Positions 15,273 through 23,500 of a DNA stretch of 32,743 nt are shown here, one piece after another. The position numbers and the translations under genes were made by a program. Under the pieces are notes generated by a model. That model made no database searches. It was not told where the DNA came from and worked only from the letters and a program-made list of their open reading frames with translations. Source of the DNA: Opitutia bacterium (lineage in GTDB: Bacteria > Verrucomicrobiota > Verrucomicrobiia > Opitutales > Opitutaceae); NCBI GenBank assembly GCA_947475065.1, contig CANJLB010000032.1, positions 1 through 32,743 of the forward strand. The letters are read 5' to 3'. Positions within the stretch are counted from its first letter, which is position 1; each line of letters opens with the position of its first letter.

Positions 15273-16394
15273 TTACGGCCAGACTGCCGCCGGCCACGGA
15301 TAACTCCCGGGCTTGATGAGGAGCAGAGGGCCGGGCGCAGCGGTTGGGCGCAGCGCACCGATGCCCGGCGCGGACGCCTCACACGCGCGGAGCTGAGACC
15401 AGCCTTGCGCACGGATGACCGCCCGTGCGGTCGCGCCGCCCTCAAGCAGCAGCCGTGCAACGGGCACGGCGCCGAGCAGGGCGGCGACGGAAGCGGCGAG
15501 CGTTTGCGTGAGCACCGCAGGTGTCACCCCCTGTGTGGCGGGACTATCGCCGATGCCGAGCAATCCGCAGCCCTGCGAACGCAACGCATCGCCGGCAGCC
15601 GCGAGGTCGTGGGGCAGCGCAAAGACGGGGATGCCGAGTTTTTCCGCCCCGGCCCGGCGCTGCCCCCATGAGGCCACGCTGCCGCAGACGAGCAGTGTGG
15701 GGAAATGCGGAGTGTGGATTGCGGAGTGCGGAATTGTCCGGGTGCCGGCTTCGTTAAATGTCGAGGCGCACTCTTGCTGTGCCCGCATGGCCTGCGCTGC
15801 ACTTGCCGGCCCGCGCGCCGCCAGCAGCGCCGAAAAAAAATCTGCCGCGCCCACGGGCAGGGTGGAGTGATCCACCGTGGCGGCGGCGCGGGCGACATCG
15901 GCGGCGGTTTCGGCATCGGGCGTTTCGACGCCGGCGAGATCATTGCCGAGCAGCCCGGCGACACTGGCGGTCGTGCGCGGGTGCGCTGGATCGTGCGCGA
16001 AATCGGTTTGGTTCAGGGGCACGTCTTCGACGAAGTAGCGGCCGGCGCGGATGACGCGCCCGCGCGTGGGGTTGGCGGAGAGGATCACAATGCGCCGCCG
16101 GCCCGTTGCCCGGGCCATCGCGCGTGCTTCGGCCAGCACCGGGCCGCGCAGCACGGAGTCACATTTCTTGAAAATCCATTCCGGCCTGGCCGCGACGGCG
16201 GCGCGCGCGACGGTCGCCGCAATGTGCGCGGCCTCCGCGGGCGGCAGCAGGCGTGTGTCGGTGTCCACGCAAACGACTTCGGCATCGGTGGCGGCGGAAA
16301 ACCCGGTCTGCACCTCGGCGCTCAGGCCGTGGCGCAGGGCGACGCCGGCCAGTTCGGCGGCCCCGCTCAGGTCGTCTGCCAGGACAACGATCAT
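15273..16394 (-). CDS. Four-carbon acid sugar kinase (DUF1537 family)
   Basis: A 373-residue cytosolic kinase. The N-terminal domain has LADDLSGAAE at 5-14, FKKCDSVLRG at 75-84 and SANPTRGRV at 106-114, which correspond to the substrate-binding motifs of the family. The C-terminal nucleotide-binding domain carries EGGATARAV near 318 and KPGSYPW near 361. Known members (DtnK, OtnK types) phosphorylate D-threonate, D-erythronate or 2-keto-tetronates. The start codon overlaps the upstream pdxA stop by 4 bp, indicating translational coupling. In known D-threonate pathways this kinase and a PdxA2 dehydrogenase act in sequence. Odd point: residues 221-232 (IPHSAIHTPHFP), in the linker between the two domains, are encoded by a short repeat that looks inserted. 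The exact substrate is not determined by sequence. Confidence 0.85.
   Translation of the reverse strand: MIVVLADDLSGAAELAGVALRHGLSAEVQTGFSAATDAEVVCVDTDTRLLPPAEAAHIAATVARAAVAARPEWIFKKCDSVLRGPVLAEARAMARATGRRRIVILSANPTRGRVIRAGRYFVEDVPLNQTDFAHDPAHPRTTASVAGLLGNDLAGVETPDAETAADVARAAATVDHSTLPVGAADFFSALLAARGPASAAQAMRAQQECASTFNEAGTRTIPHSAIHTPHFPTLLVCGSVASWGQRRAGAEKLGIPVFALPHDLAAAGDALRSQGCGLLGIGDSPATQGVTPAVLTQTLAASVAALLGAVPVARLLLEGGATARAVIRAQGWSQLRACEASAPGIGALRPTAAPGPLLLIKPGSYPWPAAVWP
15701..15736. repeat. Short word repeat inserted in frame in the kinase gene
   Basis: The DNA is built from the iterated words aatgcgg, agtgtggatt, gcggagtgcgg and aatt. It is translated on the minus strand as part of the linker IPHSAIHTPHFP of the kinase. 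The non-coding leader at 289-310 contains closely similar words (gcggattgcggaatt). This suggests a small mobile or amplifying repeat that can settle in coding sequence without breaking the frame. Confidence 0.5.
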
Positions 16395-17404
16395 GCGTCG
16401 GGCAGGCTGAGGCGCGCGGCGAGTTTCACCGCCTCAACCAGGCTGTTGGGATTGGCCTTGCCCTGCCATGCGATGTCGAAGGCCGTGCCGTGGTCCACGC
16501 TGGTGCGGATGACGGGCAGGCCGAGCGTGGTGTTGATGGCCGAATCAAACGCGAGCGCCTTCAGCGGGATGTGGCCTTGGTCGTGGTAGAGACAGATGAA
16601 GGCGTCGGTCGTCCGCCGCCGTGGTGCGAGGAAGGCCGTGTCGGCCGGCAGCGGACCCTCGATATGCAGGCCTTGCGCGCGGGCGGCGGCGATGGCCGGC
16701 ACGACGAAGCGTTCCTCCTCACGCTGGCCGAACAGGCCGTTTTCGCCTGCGTGCGGATTCAGCCCGCAGACGATGAGCCTGGGTGCGTGGCCGCGGATGC
16801 GGCGCATCGCGGCGGCGGTCAGCTCGATCACGTCCAGGATGCGTTGCACGCTGAGCAGGCCCGGCACCTCATGGTAGCCGACATGGACGGTGGCAAAGCT
16901 GCATGTCAGCTCCGGCGAGGTGAGCATCATGCAGGAGCGCGGGGCCTTCATGCGCTCGGCGAAAATCTCGGTGTGGCCGGGAAACTTGTGGCCGGCGGCG
17001 TGCATCGCCTCCTTGTTGAGCGGCGCAGTCGCCACCGCGTCCACCTGTCCGGCGAGCGCCGCCTCGATGCTGGCGGTGACGTAGCGGAACGCCGCGTCAC
17101 CGCAACGTGCGTCCACCCGGCCGGGGACGACCGCGCCGGCCGCCACGCACTGGAGATCGAGCACCGCCGGACCGGTGAGCACGGCCGAAGCCTCCGGCCA
17201 CGCTTCGCGGGTGAGGACGGGAGCGGAGAAGGAAATCTGCAGGAGTGCGGCCACGCGGCGGAGCACGCCGGCGTCGCCGAAGACGACAGGCGTGCAGTGC
17301 TGCGCGAGCCCGGGGTCGTTGAGGAGGTGCAGGCAGATTTCCGGTCCGATGCCGGCGGGGTCGCCCATCGTGACGGCGATGCGCGGGAGTTGAGGGTGGT
17401 TCAT
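16391..17404 (-). CDS. pdxA: PdxA-family 4-phospho-sugar-acid dehydrogenase (PdxA2-like)
   Basis: A 337-residue NAD-dependent dehydrogenase of the PdxA family, which oxidises and decarboxylates a 4-phosphorylated hydroxy acid. Visible signatures are the N-terminal TMGDPAGIGPEI, metal- and substrate-binding segments LNKEAMHAAG, FPGHTEIFAE and YHDQGHIPLKAL, and the C-terminal HGTAFDIAWQGKANPNSL. Length is normal for the family. Classical PdxA acts in pyridoxal phosphate synthesis on 4-phosphohydroxy-threonine. PdxA2 paralogues work with DUF1537 kinases in D-threonate or erythronate breakdown. The overlap with the kinase gene and the sugar-acid permease 17 bp upstream favour the catabolic role. 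A biosynthetic role cannot be excluded without knowing whether the genome has another pdxA. Confidence 0.9.
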   Translation of the reverse strand: MNHPQLPRIAVTMGDPAGIGPEICLHLLNDPGLAQHCTPVVFGDAGVLRRVAALLQISFSAPVLTREAWPEASAVLTGPAVLDLQCVAAGAVVPGRVDARCGDAAFRYVTASIEAALAGQVDAVATAPLNKEAMHAAGHKFPGHTEIFAERMKAPRSCMMLTSPELTCSFATVHVGYHEVPGLLSVQRILDVIELTAAAMRRIRGHAPRLIVCGLNPHAGENGLFGQREEERFVVPAIAAARAQGLHIEGPLPADTAFLAPRRRTTDAFICLYHDQGHIPLKALAFDSAINTTLGLPVIRTSVDHGTAFDIAWQGKANPNSLVEAVKLAARLSLPDA

Positions 17405-17421
17405 GGCAGGGGCGGGCGGGC

Positions 17422-18507
17422 TCAGGCGTTTTCCGGCTCGATCCGGCCATCAATGCCGCGCGCGCGCTGCCAGCGGTCAAGCAGCATCACGGCCAGCGGG
17501 CAGAGGAGCGCCGTGGTGATGACGGCGATGGAGATTTGGGCGGTGGCGGCGGCCGTGATTTCCTTGTAGGCCGCAGCGTTCGGCGAACCCGACGCCGCCG
17601 CGACGGCGGCGATGGCGGCGGGCGTGAAGGCCTCGTTGCCCGCCACGCTGGCCTCGGAAAACGCGGCGATGCGCGAGCGAAAACCGCACACCCCGAGCGC
17701 CAGCCACATCGCGCCGCCCGTGATGAGCACGGTCGCCACACCCAGCGCCACACCGCCGAGCAGGAGGTGCCACTGCAAAAAAATGGCGAGATTCATGCCC
17801 GCGCCGAGCGCAAAGGCGAAGAACGGCACCAGCAGTTTCTCGCCTGGCTGCAGGAATTTCCTCATATCCTCATCAAGGTTGCCCAGCACCATACCTACGG
17901 CGAGCGGCAGCAGCACGGCGAGGAACACCACGATGGGAAAGCGTTCCCCCATCAGGCCGAGCGCGATCAGCGTGAAAAACGGCCCGTTATTGAGCGACAG
18001 CACCGACAGCGCGCCGACATCGCTGCGGTTGCCATACTGGCCGGTGAGCGCGGCGAACAGCCCGCCGTTGCCGCTCGTCATCGCCGCCACGACGGCGAGC
18101 GTCGAAAGACCGAGGAAGCCGGCGAAAGGATCAGACATTTTTCCCAGCGCGAGACCGACCGCCGCTCCGGTGGCGAACTTCACGCCGGTCAGCAATGCGC
18201 CCTTGCCCAGGGCGCGGGCACCGAGTTTCACCGTCATCTGGCTGCCGACACAGAGCAGAAAGAGCGCGATAAGGGTCGCCGCACCGGTTTTGAACAGGCT
18301 CTCGGTGAACGAGGCGACGTTCGGCACCGCGCCGAGCCGGAGAAATTCATAATGTCCGCTGGCGGCCGGTGACCCGCCGAGCGCGCGCAACGCCGATTCG
18401 ATCACCGGCACATGCGCCTGATCCAGCGTGTTGAGCGCCGCGCCGAACAGCAACGGGACAAGCATGAACCCGCCAGGGATGCGTTCGAGGGTGGCCTTGA
18501 TTTTCAT
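17422..18507 (-). CDS. 2-keto-3-deoxygluconate permease family transporter (KdgT-like)
   Basis: A 361-residue inner-membrane transporter with about ten hydrophobic segments. The opening MKIKATLERIPGGFMLVPLL, the GALLTGVKFATG stretch, and the conserved core MTSGNGGLFAALTGQYG and VLSLNNGPFFTLIALG are typical of the KdgT family. Known members import 2-keto-3-deoxygluconate by cation symport. It is the first gene of the operon that continues into pdxA (17 bp gap) and the DUF1537 kinase, so the likely cargo here is a four-carbon sugar acid or related aldonate. I chose 18507 because it gives the family's N-terminus; the frame extends 50 codons further with no family resemblance. A 9-bp inverted repeat upstream (18556-18603) may be its operator. 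Confidence 0.85.
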   Translation of the reverse strand: MKIKATLERIPGGFMLVPLLFGAALNTLDQAHVPVIESALRALGGSPAASGHYEFLRLGAVPNVASFTESLFKTGAATLIALFLLCVGSQMTVKLGARALGKGALLTGVKFATGAAVGLALGKMSDPFAGFLGLSTLAVVAAMTSGNGGLFAALTGQYGNRSDVGALSVLSLNNGPFFTLIALGLMGERFPIVVFLAVLLPLAVGMVLGNLDEDMRKFLQPGEKLLVPFFAFALGAGMNLAIFLQWHLLLGGVALGVATVLITGGAMWLALGVCGFRSRIAAFSEASVAGNEAFTPAAIAAVAAASGSPNAAAYKEITAAATAQISIAVITTALLCPLAVMLLDRWQRARGIDGRIEPENA

Positions 18508-18555
18508 GGGGAGGTGCGCCGCATGCGGCCGCACGAGCACGCCAGCGGCGGCGGG

Positions 18556-18603
18556 AAACGTCAAGGGTGCCGGACGCGCGGTTGGTGACGCATTTTGACG
18601 TTT
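18556..18603. promoter_or_regulatory. Candidate operator: widely spaced inverted repeat upstream of the kdgT-pdxA-kinase operon
   Basis: AAACGTCAA at 18556-18564 and its exact complement TTGACGTTT at 18595-18603 are separated by 30 bp. They lie 49-96 bp upstream of the permease start. A further direct TGACG lies just inside, near 18586. The arrangement would suit a dimeric regulator bound at two sites, but no regulator gene is adjacent. Inference only. Confidence 0.3.
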
Positions 18604-18692
18604 GTGGGTGGTGCGCGACGTCCCGGCGCGCTGTTCCAGATTCCCCGAATGCCTCACTGCCGGGCGCGCGCAGGGACGGGTTTATGCGCAGC

Positions 18693-19754
18693 TTATGCCC
18701 CGTTACGGTGGACCCCGTTCACCGGCTCGGGGTCGGGTCCGGCGGGCGGGTGTTTCACATGCGACCAGCGCCACGAGCTGACGTCCGGCCAGCTTCCGAC
18801 CTTTAGGCGCACGGTGATGAGGTCGCCGGCGGCAAAATCATCCCGGTCGGTGCGCAGCACACGGAAACCCCAATGGGGGGCCCGGCCGGAATCCAGCGGC
18901 CCCGAACTCAGGCGGAGATCGTCGTCCACCAGCACGCGAAAATAGACCGCATAGCCGTCGAGTCGTCCGGCGTGGACGACGGTCCGGGTGAACGTGACTT
19001 CGTGCGGGAGTTCGGCTTCGTTGACCGTCTGCAAATCGAGGGTGAGCGCGGGGGCCGGCGCGGTGAGGTAATGCTCGATCAAGGTGGGATTGGTGCTGCT
19101 GAACTGATAGTAGGCCGGGTCTTGCGGGCGCTGGCGCTCGAGCACGGCATAGTCGTAGCCGTGGACCTCCAGCTCCCAGATGAACGGCACATGCAGATGG
19201 TCGCGGATTTTGACCGGTTCGCAGTAGAACTCAAAGCGGCTCGGCAGAATGAGCCCGCCGGGCTTGAGCAGGCGGTCGCGCAGGTCGCAGACGTTGGCGA
19301 CCATCGCCTCGTCGAAAAGGCAGTCGCCCATCTGCTCGTGCAAAATCACGTCCACCCGCTCGGGCAGGGAAAACTCCGTGCTGTGGGCGGAGATGAAGTC
19401 CACGCGTTCAATGCGGTTGGCCTGCGCGAGGGTGCGCGCGGTTTTCAAAATCGAGGAGTGGTCAATGGCGTGGACTTTCGCGGCCCCGCGGCGGGAAGCG
19501 AAGGCGGCCAAAATGCCGGTGCCGGTCCCGAGATCAATGACGCGGTCGCCGGGCTGAATGTGACGCTGGATGGCGGTGTGATAAAATTCCATCCGGGGCC
19601 GGTCCGCCAGCATGCGCTCCTGTTCATAGAAGCTGGAAAAACAACGGCCGTTGATTTCGCGGTAGCGCTCCGCCGGCGAAAGCGCCGGGCGGAAAAAGCG
19701 GCGGACCGCCGCGAGCGCGCTGACGCCGAGGCGCCGCAGAGAGTGGAAAGACAT
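18693..19754 (-). CDS. PRMT-like class I SAM-dependent methyltransferase
   Basis: A 353-residue protein that resembles protein arginine N-methyltransferases. Motif I is VIDLGTGTGILAAFASRRGA (72-91), with acidic post-I AID at 96-98. The hallmark double-E loop appears as HEQMGDCLFDEAM (139-151), giving Glu140 and Glu149; PRMTs typically read SEWMGYxLxxExM there. The segment after it (RLLKPGGLILPSRFEFYCEP) and the beta-barrel-like C-terminal half also fit the family. I do not see the THW loop of eukaryotic PRMTs, so the substrate may differ. There is no signal peptide, so it acts in the cytosol. The start at 19754 is the first plausible one; the frame runs on to 19952 only through the dispersed repeat at 19831. 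Bacterial PRMT-like proteins are uncommon, and targets are largely unknown. Confidence 0.72.
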   Translation of the reverse strand: MSFHSLRRLGVSALAAVRRFFRPALSPAERYREINGRCFSSFYEQERMLADRPRMEFYHTAIQRHIQPGDRVIDLGTGTGILAAFASRRGAAKVHAIDHSSILKTARTLAQANRIERVDFISAHSTEFSLPERVDVILHEQMGDCLFDEAMVANVCDLRDRLLKPGGLILPSRFEFYCEPVKIRDHLHVPFIWELEVHGYDYAVLERQRPQDPAYYQFSSTNPTLIEHYLTAPAPALTLDLQTVNEAELPHEVTFTRTVVHAGRLDGYAVYFRVLVDDDLRLSSGPLDSGRAPHWGFRVLRTDRDDFAAGDLITVRLKVGSWPDVSSWRWSHVKHPPAGPDPEPVNGVHRNGA

Positions 19755-19830
19755 GTAAGGCCGGAGCACCGGGGCGCCGGACCCAACACCTTGCGGGGGA
19801 TGGAGGCCGGGCGCAACTCCGGGCTTGGAT

Positions 19831-19954
19831 GGGTGGTGGTATAGTTTGGTCGGTGGTAGGTTGCGCGCTCGCCGCGCAACTCCGGCGACAGAGGGCAAAC
19901 GTGGCGTGACGAGCACGCCACCTACCCCGGAAAATTCAAACTGCGCCACCACCC
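19831..19954. repeat. Dispersed MITE/BIME-like repeat, copy 2 (124 bp)
   Basis: The ends form an 18-bp inverted repeat with 15 matches (GGGTGGTGGTATAGTTTG at 19831-19848; complement of 19937-19954). Inside are two hairpins in opposite orientation: GGTAG then gttgcgcg/cgcgcaac (near 19856-19880), and gtggcgt/acgccac then CTACC (near 19901-19925). Copy 1 at 11751-11892 is nearly identical apart from an 18-bp insertion. The element lies in the 266-bp gap between the receiver gene and the methyltransferase gene. No transposase is encoded, so it would have to be mobilised in trans. Confidence 0.75.
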
Positions 19955-20020
19955 TTGGGCGGAATCCCGGTCACGTGACGCCAGCTTATACCGGCCGCAA
20001 ACCTCGGCCAATTTTGAGGT

Positions 20021-20422
20021 TCAGCCCTGCGGTGGCGAGGGGAGTGGGAGCGGTTCCAAGGCGAGCACGCTGCGGACTTTTTCAGCGAGTGCGGCAGCGG
20101 TGAAGGGTTTCATCACGGTGCCACGGATGCCGAGGGCCATGAGTTGGGCGCTCACGCCGTGGTCAGCGGGAGAGGTGAGCATGATCACCGGGACCGCGGC
20201 GAGCGCCGGCTTGGATTTTAGCAGCGTGAGCAGCTCGAGGCCGTCCATGACCGGCATGTTGACGTCGAGGATAATGAGGCCGGGCAGGCCCTTTTCCATG
20301 AGGAAGAGCGCGTTGTAACCGTTGGCGGCCTCGCTCATTTCGCAATCATAGGGAGCCATGGCCTTTTGCGCGAGCAGACGCACGGCTTTGGCGTCGTCCA
20401 CGACGAGAATTTTCGGGCGCAT
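20021..20422 (-). CDS. Single-domain CheY-like response regulator receiver
   Basis: A 133-residue stand-alone receiver domain. It has the acidic pair Asp9-Asp10 (LVVDD), phospho-acceptor Asp53 in ILDVNMPVMDG, the switch Thr83/Ser84 (MLTSPADHG) and Lys105 in MKPF. All residues needed for phosphorylation are present. There is no output domain, so it should signal by protein contact, as CheY or phosphorelay receivers do. No histidine kinase or chemotaxis gene is in the window. The start at 20422 puts the first strand at residue 4; the frame extends 33 codons upstream without similarity. It follows purL by 108 bp in the same direction, but a functional link to purine synthesis is unlikely. Confidence 0.88.
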   Translation of the reverse strand: MRPKILVVDDAKAVRLLAQKAMAPYDCEMSEAANGYNALFLMEKGLPGLIILDVNMPVMDGLELLTLLKSKPALAAVPVIMLTSPADHGVSAQLMALGIRGTVMKPFTAAALAEKVRSVLALEPLPLPSPPQG

Positions 20423-20530
20423 CAGGAGGAGGAGGGCTTTGTTGTCAGCCGATGACGAATGAGCGGTGGGGTGTACGAGGGGAATGCAGTGAAGACCGCT
20501 GGTAGGGGTGCCGACGACCATGGGGCGGAA

Positions 20531-23500
20531 TCAACCGACCCACGAGCGGGCGTTGTAGAATAGCTTCATCCACGGGGAGTCTTCGCCCCAATCGGCGGGC
20601 GCCCAACTCATGCAGGCGGAGCGGAAGACGCGCTCGGGATGCGGCATCATGATCGTGACGCGGCCCGTGATCGTGGTGAGCGCGGTCATGCCGAAGGGCG
20701 AGCCGTTGGGGTTGAGCGGGTAGTGCTCGGTGTAGATCGGAGCCGGCTGCGCGCCTGAAATTTCGACGGATTGCGCCAGTGCGAGCGCCTGCCGGTTGTC
20801 CACGAAGCGGGCGGCGACGAGGCCGGAATCGCTGCACCGTTGCGCGGCGGCGGCGTCCTGGAACTCGGCATAACCTTCGCCGTGGGCGACGGCGATGGGG
20901 AGGACCGATCCCTCCATGCCCGCGAAAAGGATGCTGCGCGACCGCTCAATCTTAACGGTGGCGAAGCGAGCCTCAAAGCGTTCGCTGCGGTTCTGGACAA
21001 AGCGCGGCCAGTGGTCGGAACCGGGGATGATCGAGTGCAGGTTGCTCATCATCTGGCAGCCGTTGCACACGCCAAGTGCGAAGGCATCCTCGCGTGCGAA
21101 GAAGGCGGTGAATTCGGCGCGGGCGCGTTCGTGGAAGAGGATGCTCTTGGCCCAGCCCTCGCCGGCCCCGAGCACGTCGCCGTAGCTGAAGCCACCGCAG
21201 GCGGCGAGGCCGCGGAAATCCTTCAGCGAGACGCGACCGCCGAGGATGTCGGTCATGTGGACGTCAACGGCCTTGAATCCGGCACGCGCGAACGCGGCGG
21301 CCATCTCGACCTCGCCGTTCACGCCTTGCTCGCGGAGAATGGCAATGGGAGGACAAACCTTTTTCACCCCCGAGGCCCGGAGGCCGCGGAGTCCGGCGGC
21401 GGCAACGGAAGGGCTCCGGGTCTCGGCGGATGAAAATCCTTCGCCCAGATCAAACGTGATTTTGGGGGTGATCCCCGGGTTCTGGGGATTGAGGCGGAGC
21501 TGGTGCTCTTGCTCGGCGCAGACGGGATTGTCGCGCATGGTCGCAATGCGGCGGGTGACATCGGACCAGATCGCCCGGAGCGCGAAGAGATTTTCCTCGA
21601 AGAGGACTTTGCCGCCGCGCATGACGCGGAAGGCGTGAGTGCGGTTGAGCGTGCCGATGCGCGTTGTGCAGGCCTTGAAGCCGTGCTCGCGCAGCGTGAG
21701 GCAGACGTCGTCGAGATCGGAGGTGCGAATTTGGATCACGGCCCCGAGCTCCTCATTGAAGAGGGCGGAGAACGCTTCGTGGCCGTTTGGAATTTCGAGC
21801 TCGACGCCGGTGTGGCCGGCAAATGCCATTTCGGCGACGGTGGCGAGCAGACCGCCGTCTGAGCGGTCGTGGTAGGCGAGGAGTTTTTTCTGGCGGCCGA
21901 GGAGCTGAATGGCGTTCCAGAAATTTTTCAGGTCCTTCGGATCGTCCACATCAGGCGTGGCCTCTCCCATCTGGGAGACCGTCTGCGCGAGGATGGAACC
22001 GCCGAGGCGGCCTTTGCCACGGCCCAAATCAATCAGGAGGAGCACCGTCTCGCCGATGGGTTCGGAATTTTTACCGCCCGCCACAGAAGGTCTGGCACGG
22101 TCGTAGCGCAGCTGCGGCGTGAGCGTAAGGCGGATGTCAGCGACGGGAGCGAAGGCGGAGATGATGAGTGAGACGGGCGCGGTCATGCGCTTGGTCTCGC
22201 CGGAAGGGGCGGCGTTCGGCCCGTTTTCCTGCCAGACCGTGCTCATGCTCATCGAGTCCTTGCCGACGGGAATGGTGATGCCGAGGGCAGGGCAGAGCTC
22301 CATGCCGACGGCCTGGACGGCGGCGAAGAGGTCGGCCCCGTCGCCGGGGACGGCCGGAGCGGCCATCCAGTTGGCCGAGAGATTCACTTTGCCAATGCCG
22401 CCGATTTGCGCGGCGGCGAGATTGGTGAGCGCTTCGCCGACCGCGAGGCGGGCGGAGGCGGCGGCGTGATTGACGGCGACGGGAGTGCGTTCGCCCATGG
22501 CCATGGCTTCGCCGGTGCAGACGTCAAAGGCGGCGGCCGTCACAGCGCAGTCGGCGACGGGCACCTGCCACGGGCCGACCATCTGGTCGCGGGCGATCAG
22601 GCCGCCCAGTGTGCGGTCACCGATGGAAATAAGAAACGTTTTGTCCGCCACCGTCGGGTGCCCGAGGACACGACGGACCGCTTCCGCCAGCGCGGCCCGC
22701 TCCGTGGCGACGGGCGATGCGGCATGGGCCGGCGCGAGCATCGAGAGATCGAGCGGGTGCTGCGGGCGCTTCAGGCTGGTGTCGGTGCGTGCCATGCGTG
22801 GCGGCTTGCCGAGCAACACGTCCAGCGGCAGGTCGATGGGCGTATTTTTGAAATGGGGATCTTCGACCGTGAGCTGCCTGTTCTCCGTGGCCTCGCCGAC
22901 GACGGCGAAGGGGCAGCGCTCGCGCTCGCAGAGTTTTTGAAACTGGGCCAGGTGTGCGACGGGGACGGCGAGCACGTAGCGCTCCTGGGATTCGTTGCAC
23001 CAGATTTCGAGCGGGGACATGCCGGGCTCATCGTTGGGCAGCGCGCGGAGATCAAATTTTCCGCCGCAGCCGCCGTCGTTGACGAGCTCGGGGAGCGCGT
23101 TGGAGACGCCGCCGGCGCCGACGTCGTGGATGAAGGAGATGGGATTGTCCGCGCCGAGCGCCCAGCAGCGGTCGATCACTTCCTGGCAGCGGCGCTCCAT
23201 CTCGGCGTTGTCGCGCTGGACGCTGGCGAAGTCGAGGTCCTCGCTGCCGTGGCCGCTGGCCATCGAGCTGGCCGCGCCGCCACCGAGGCCGATGAGCATC
23301 GCGGGGCCGCCGAGGACGATGAGCTGGTCGCCGGGATGGATCGCGCCCTTTTTGACGTGCTCGGCCTTGATGTTGCCGAGGCCGCCGGCGAGCATGATGG
23401 GCTTGTGGTAACCGCGCAGCTCGGGGCCATGCGCCCCGGGGACTTTCGCCTCGAAGGTGCGAAAGTAGCCGTTGATCGCGGGGCGGCCAAACTCGTTGTT

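Noticed and set aside
19954-20020. Leftward promoter for the methyltransferase (TTGGCC and TATAAG)
   Set aside because: The spacing is only 15 bases and the boxes are poor, so it is not better than chance.
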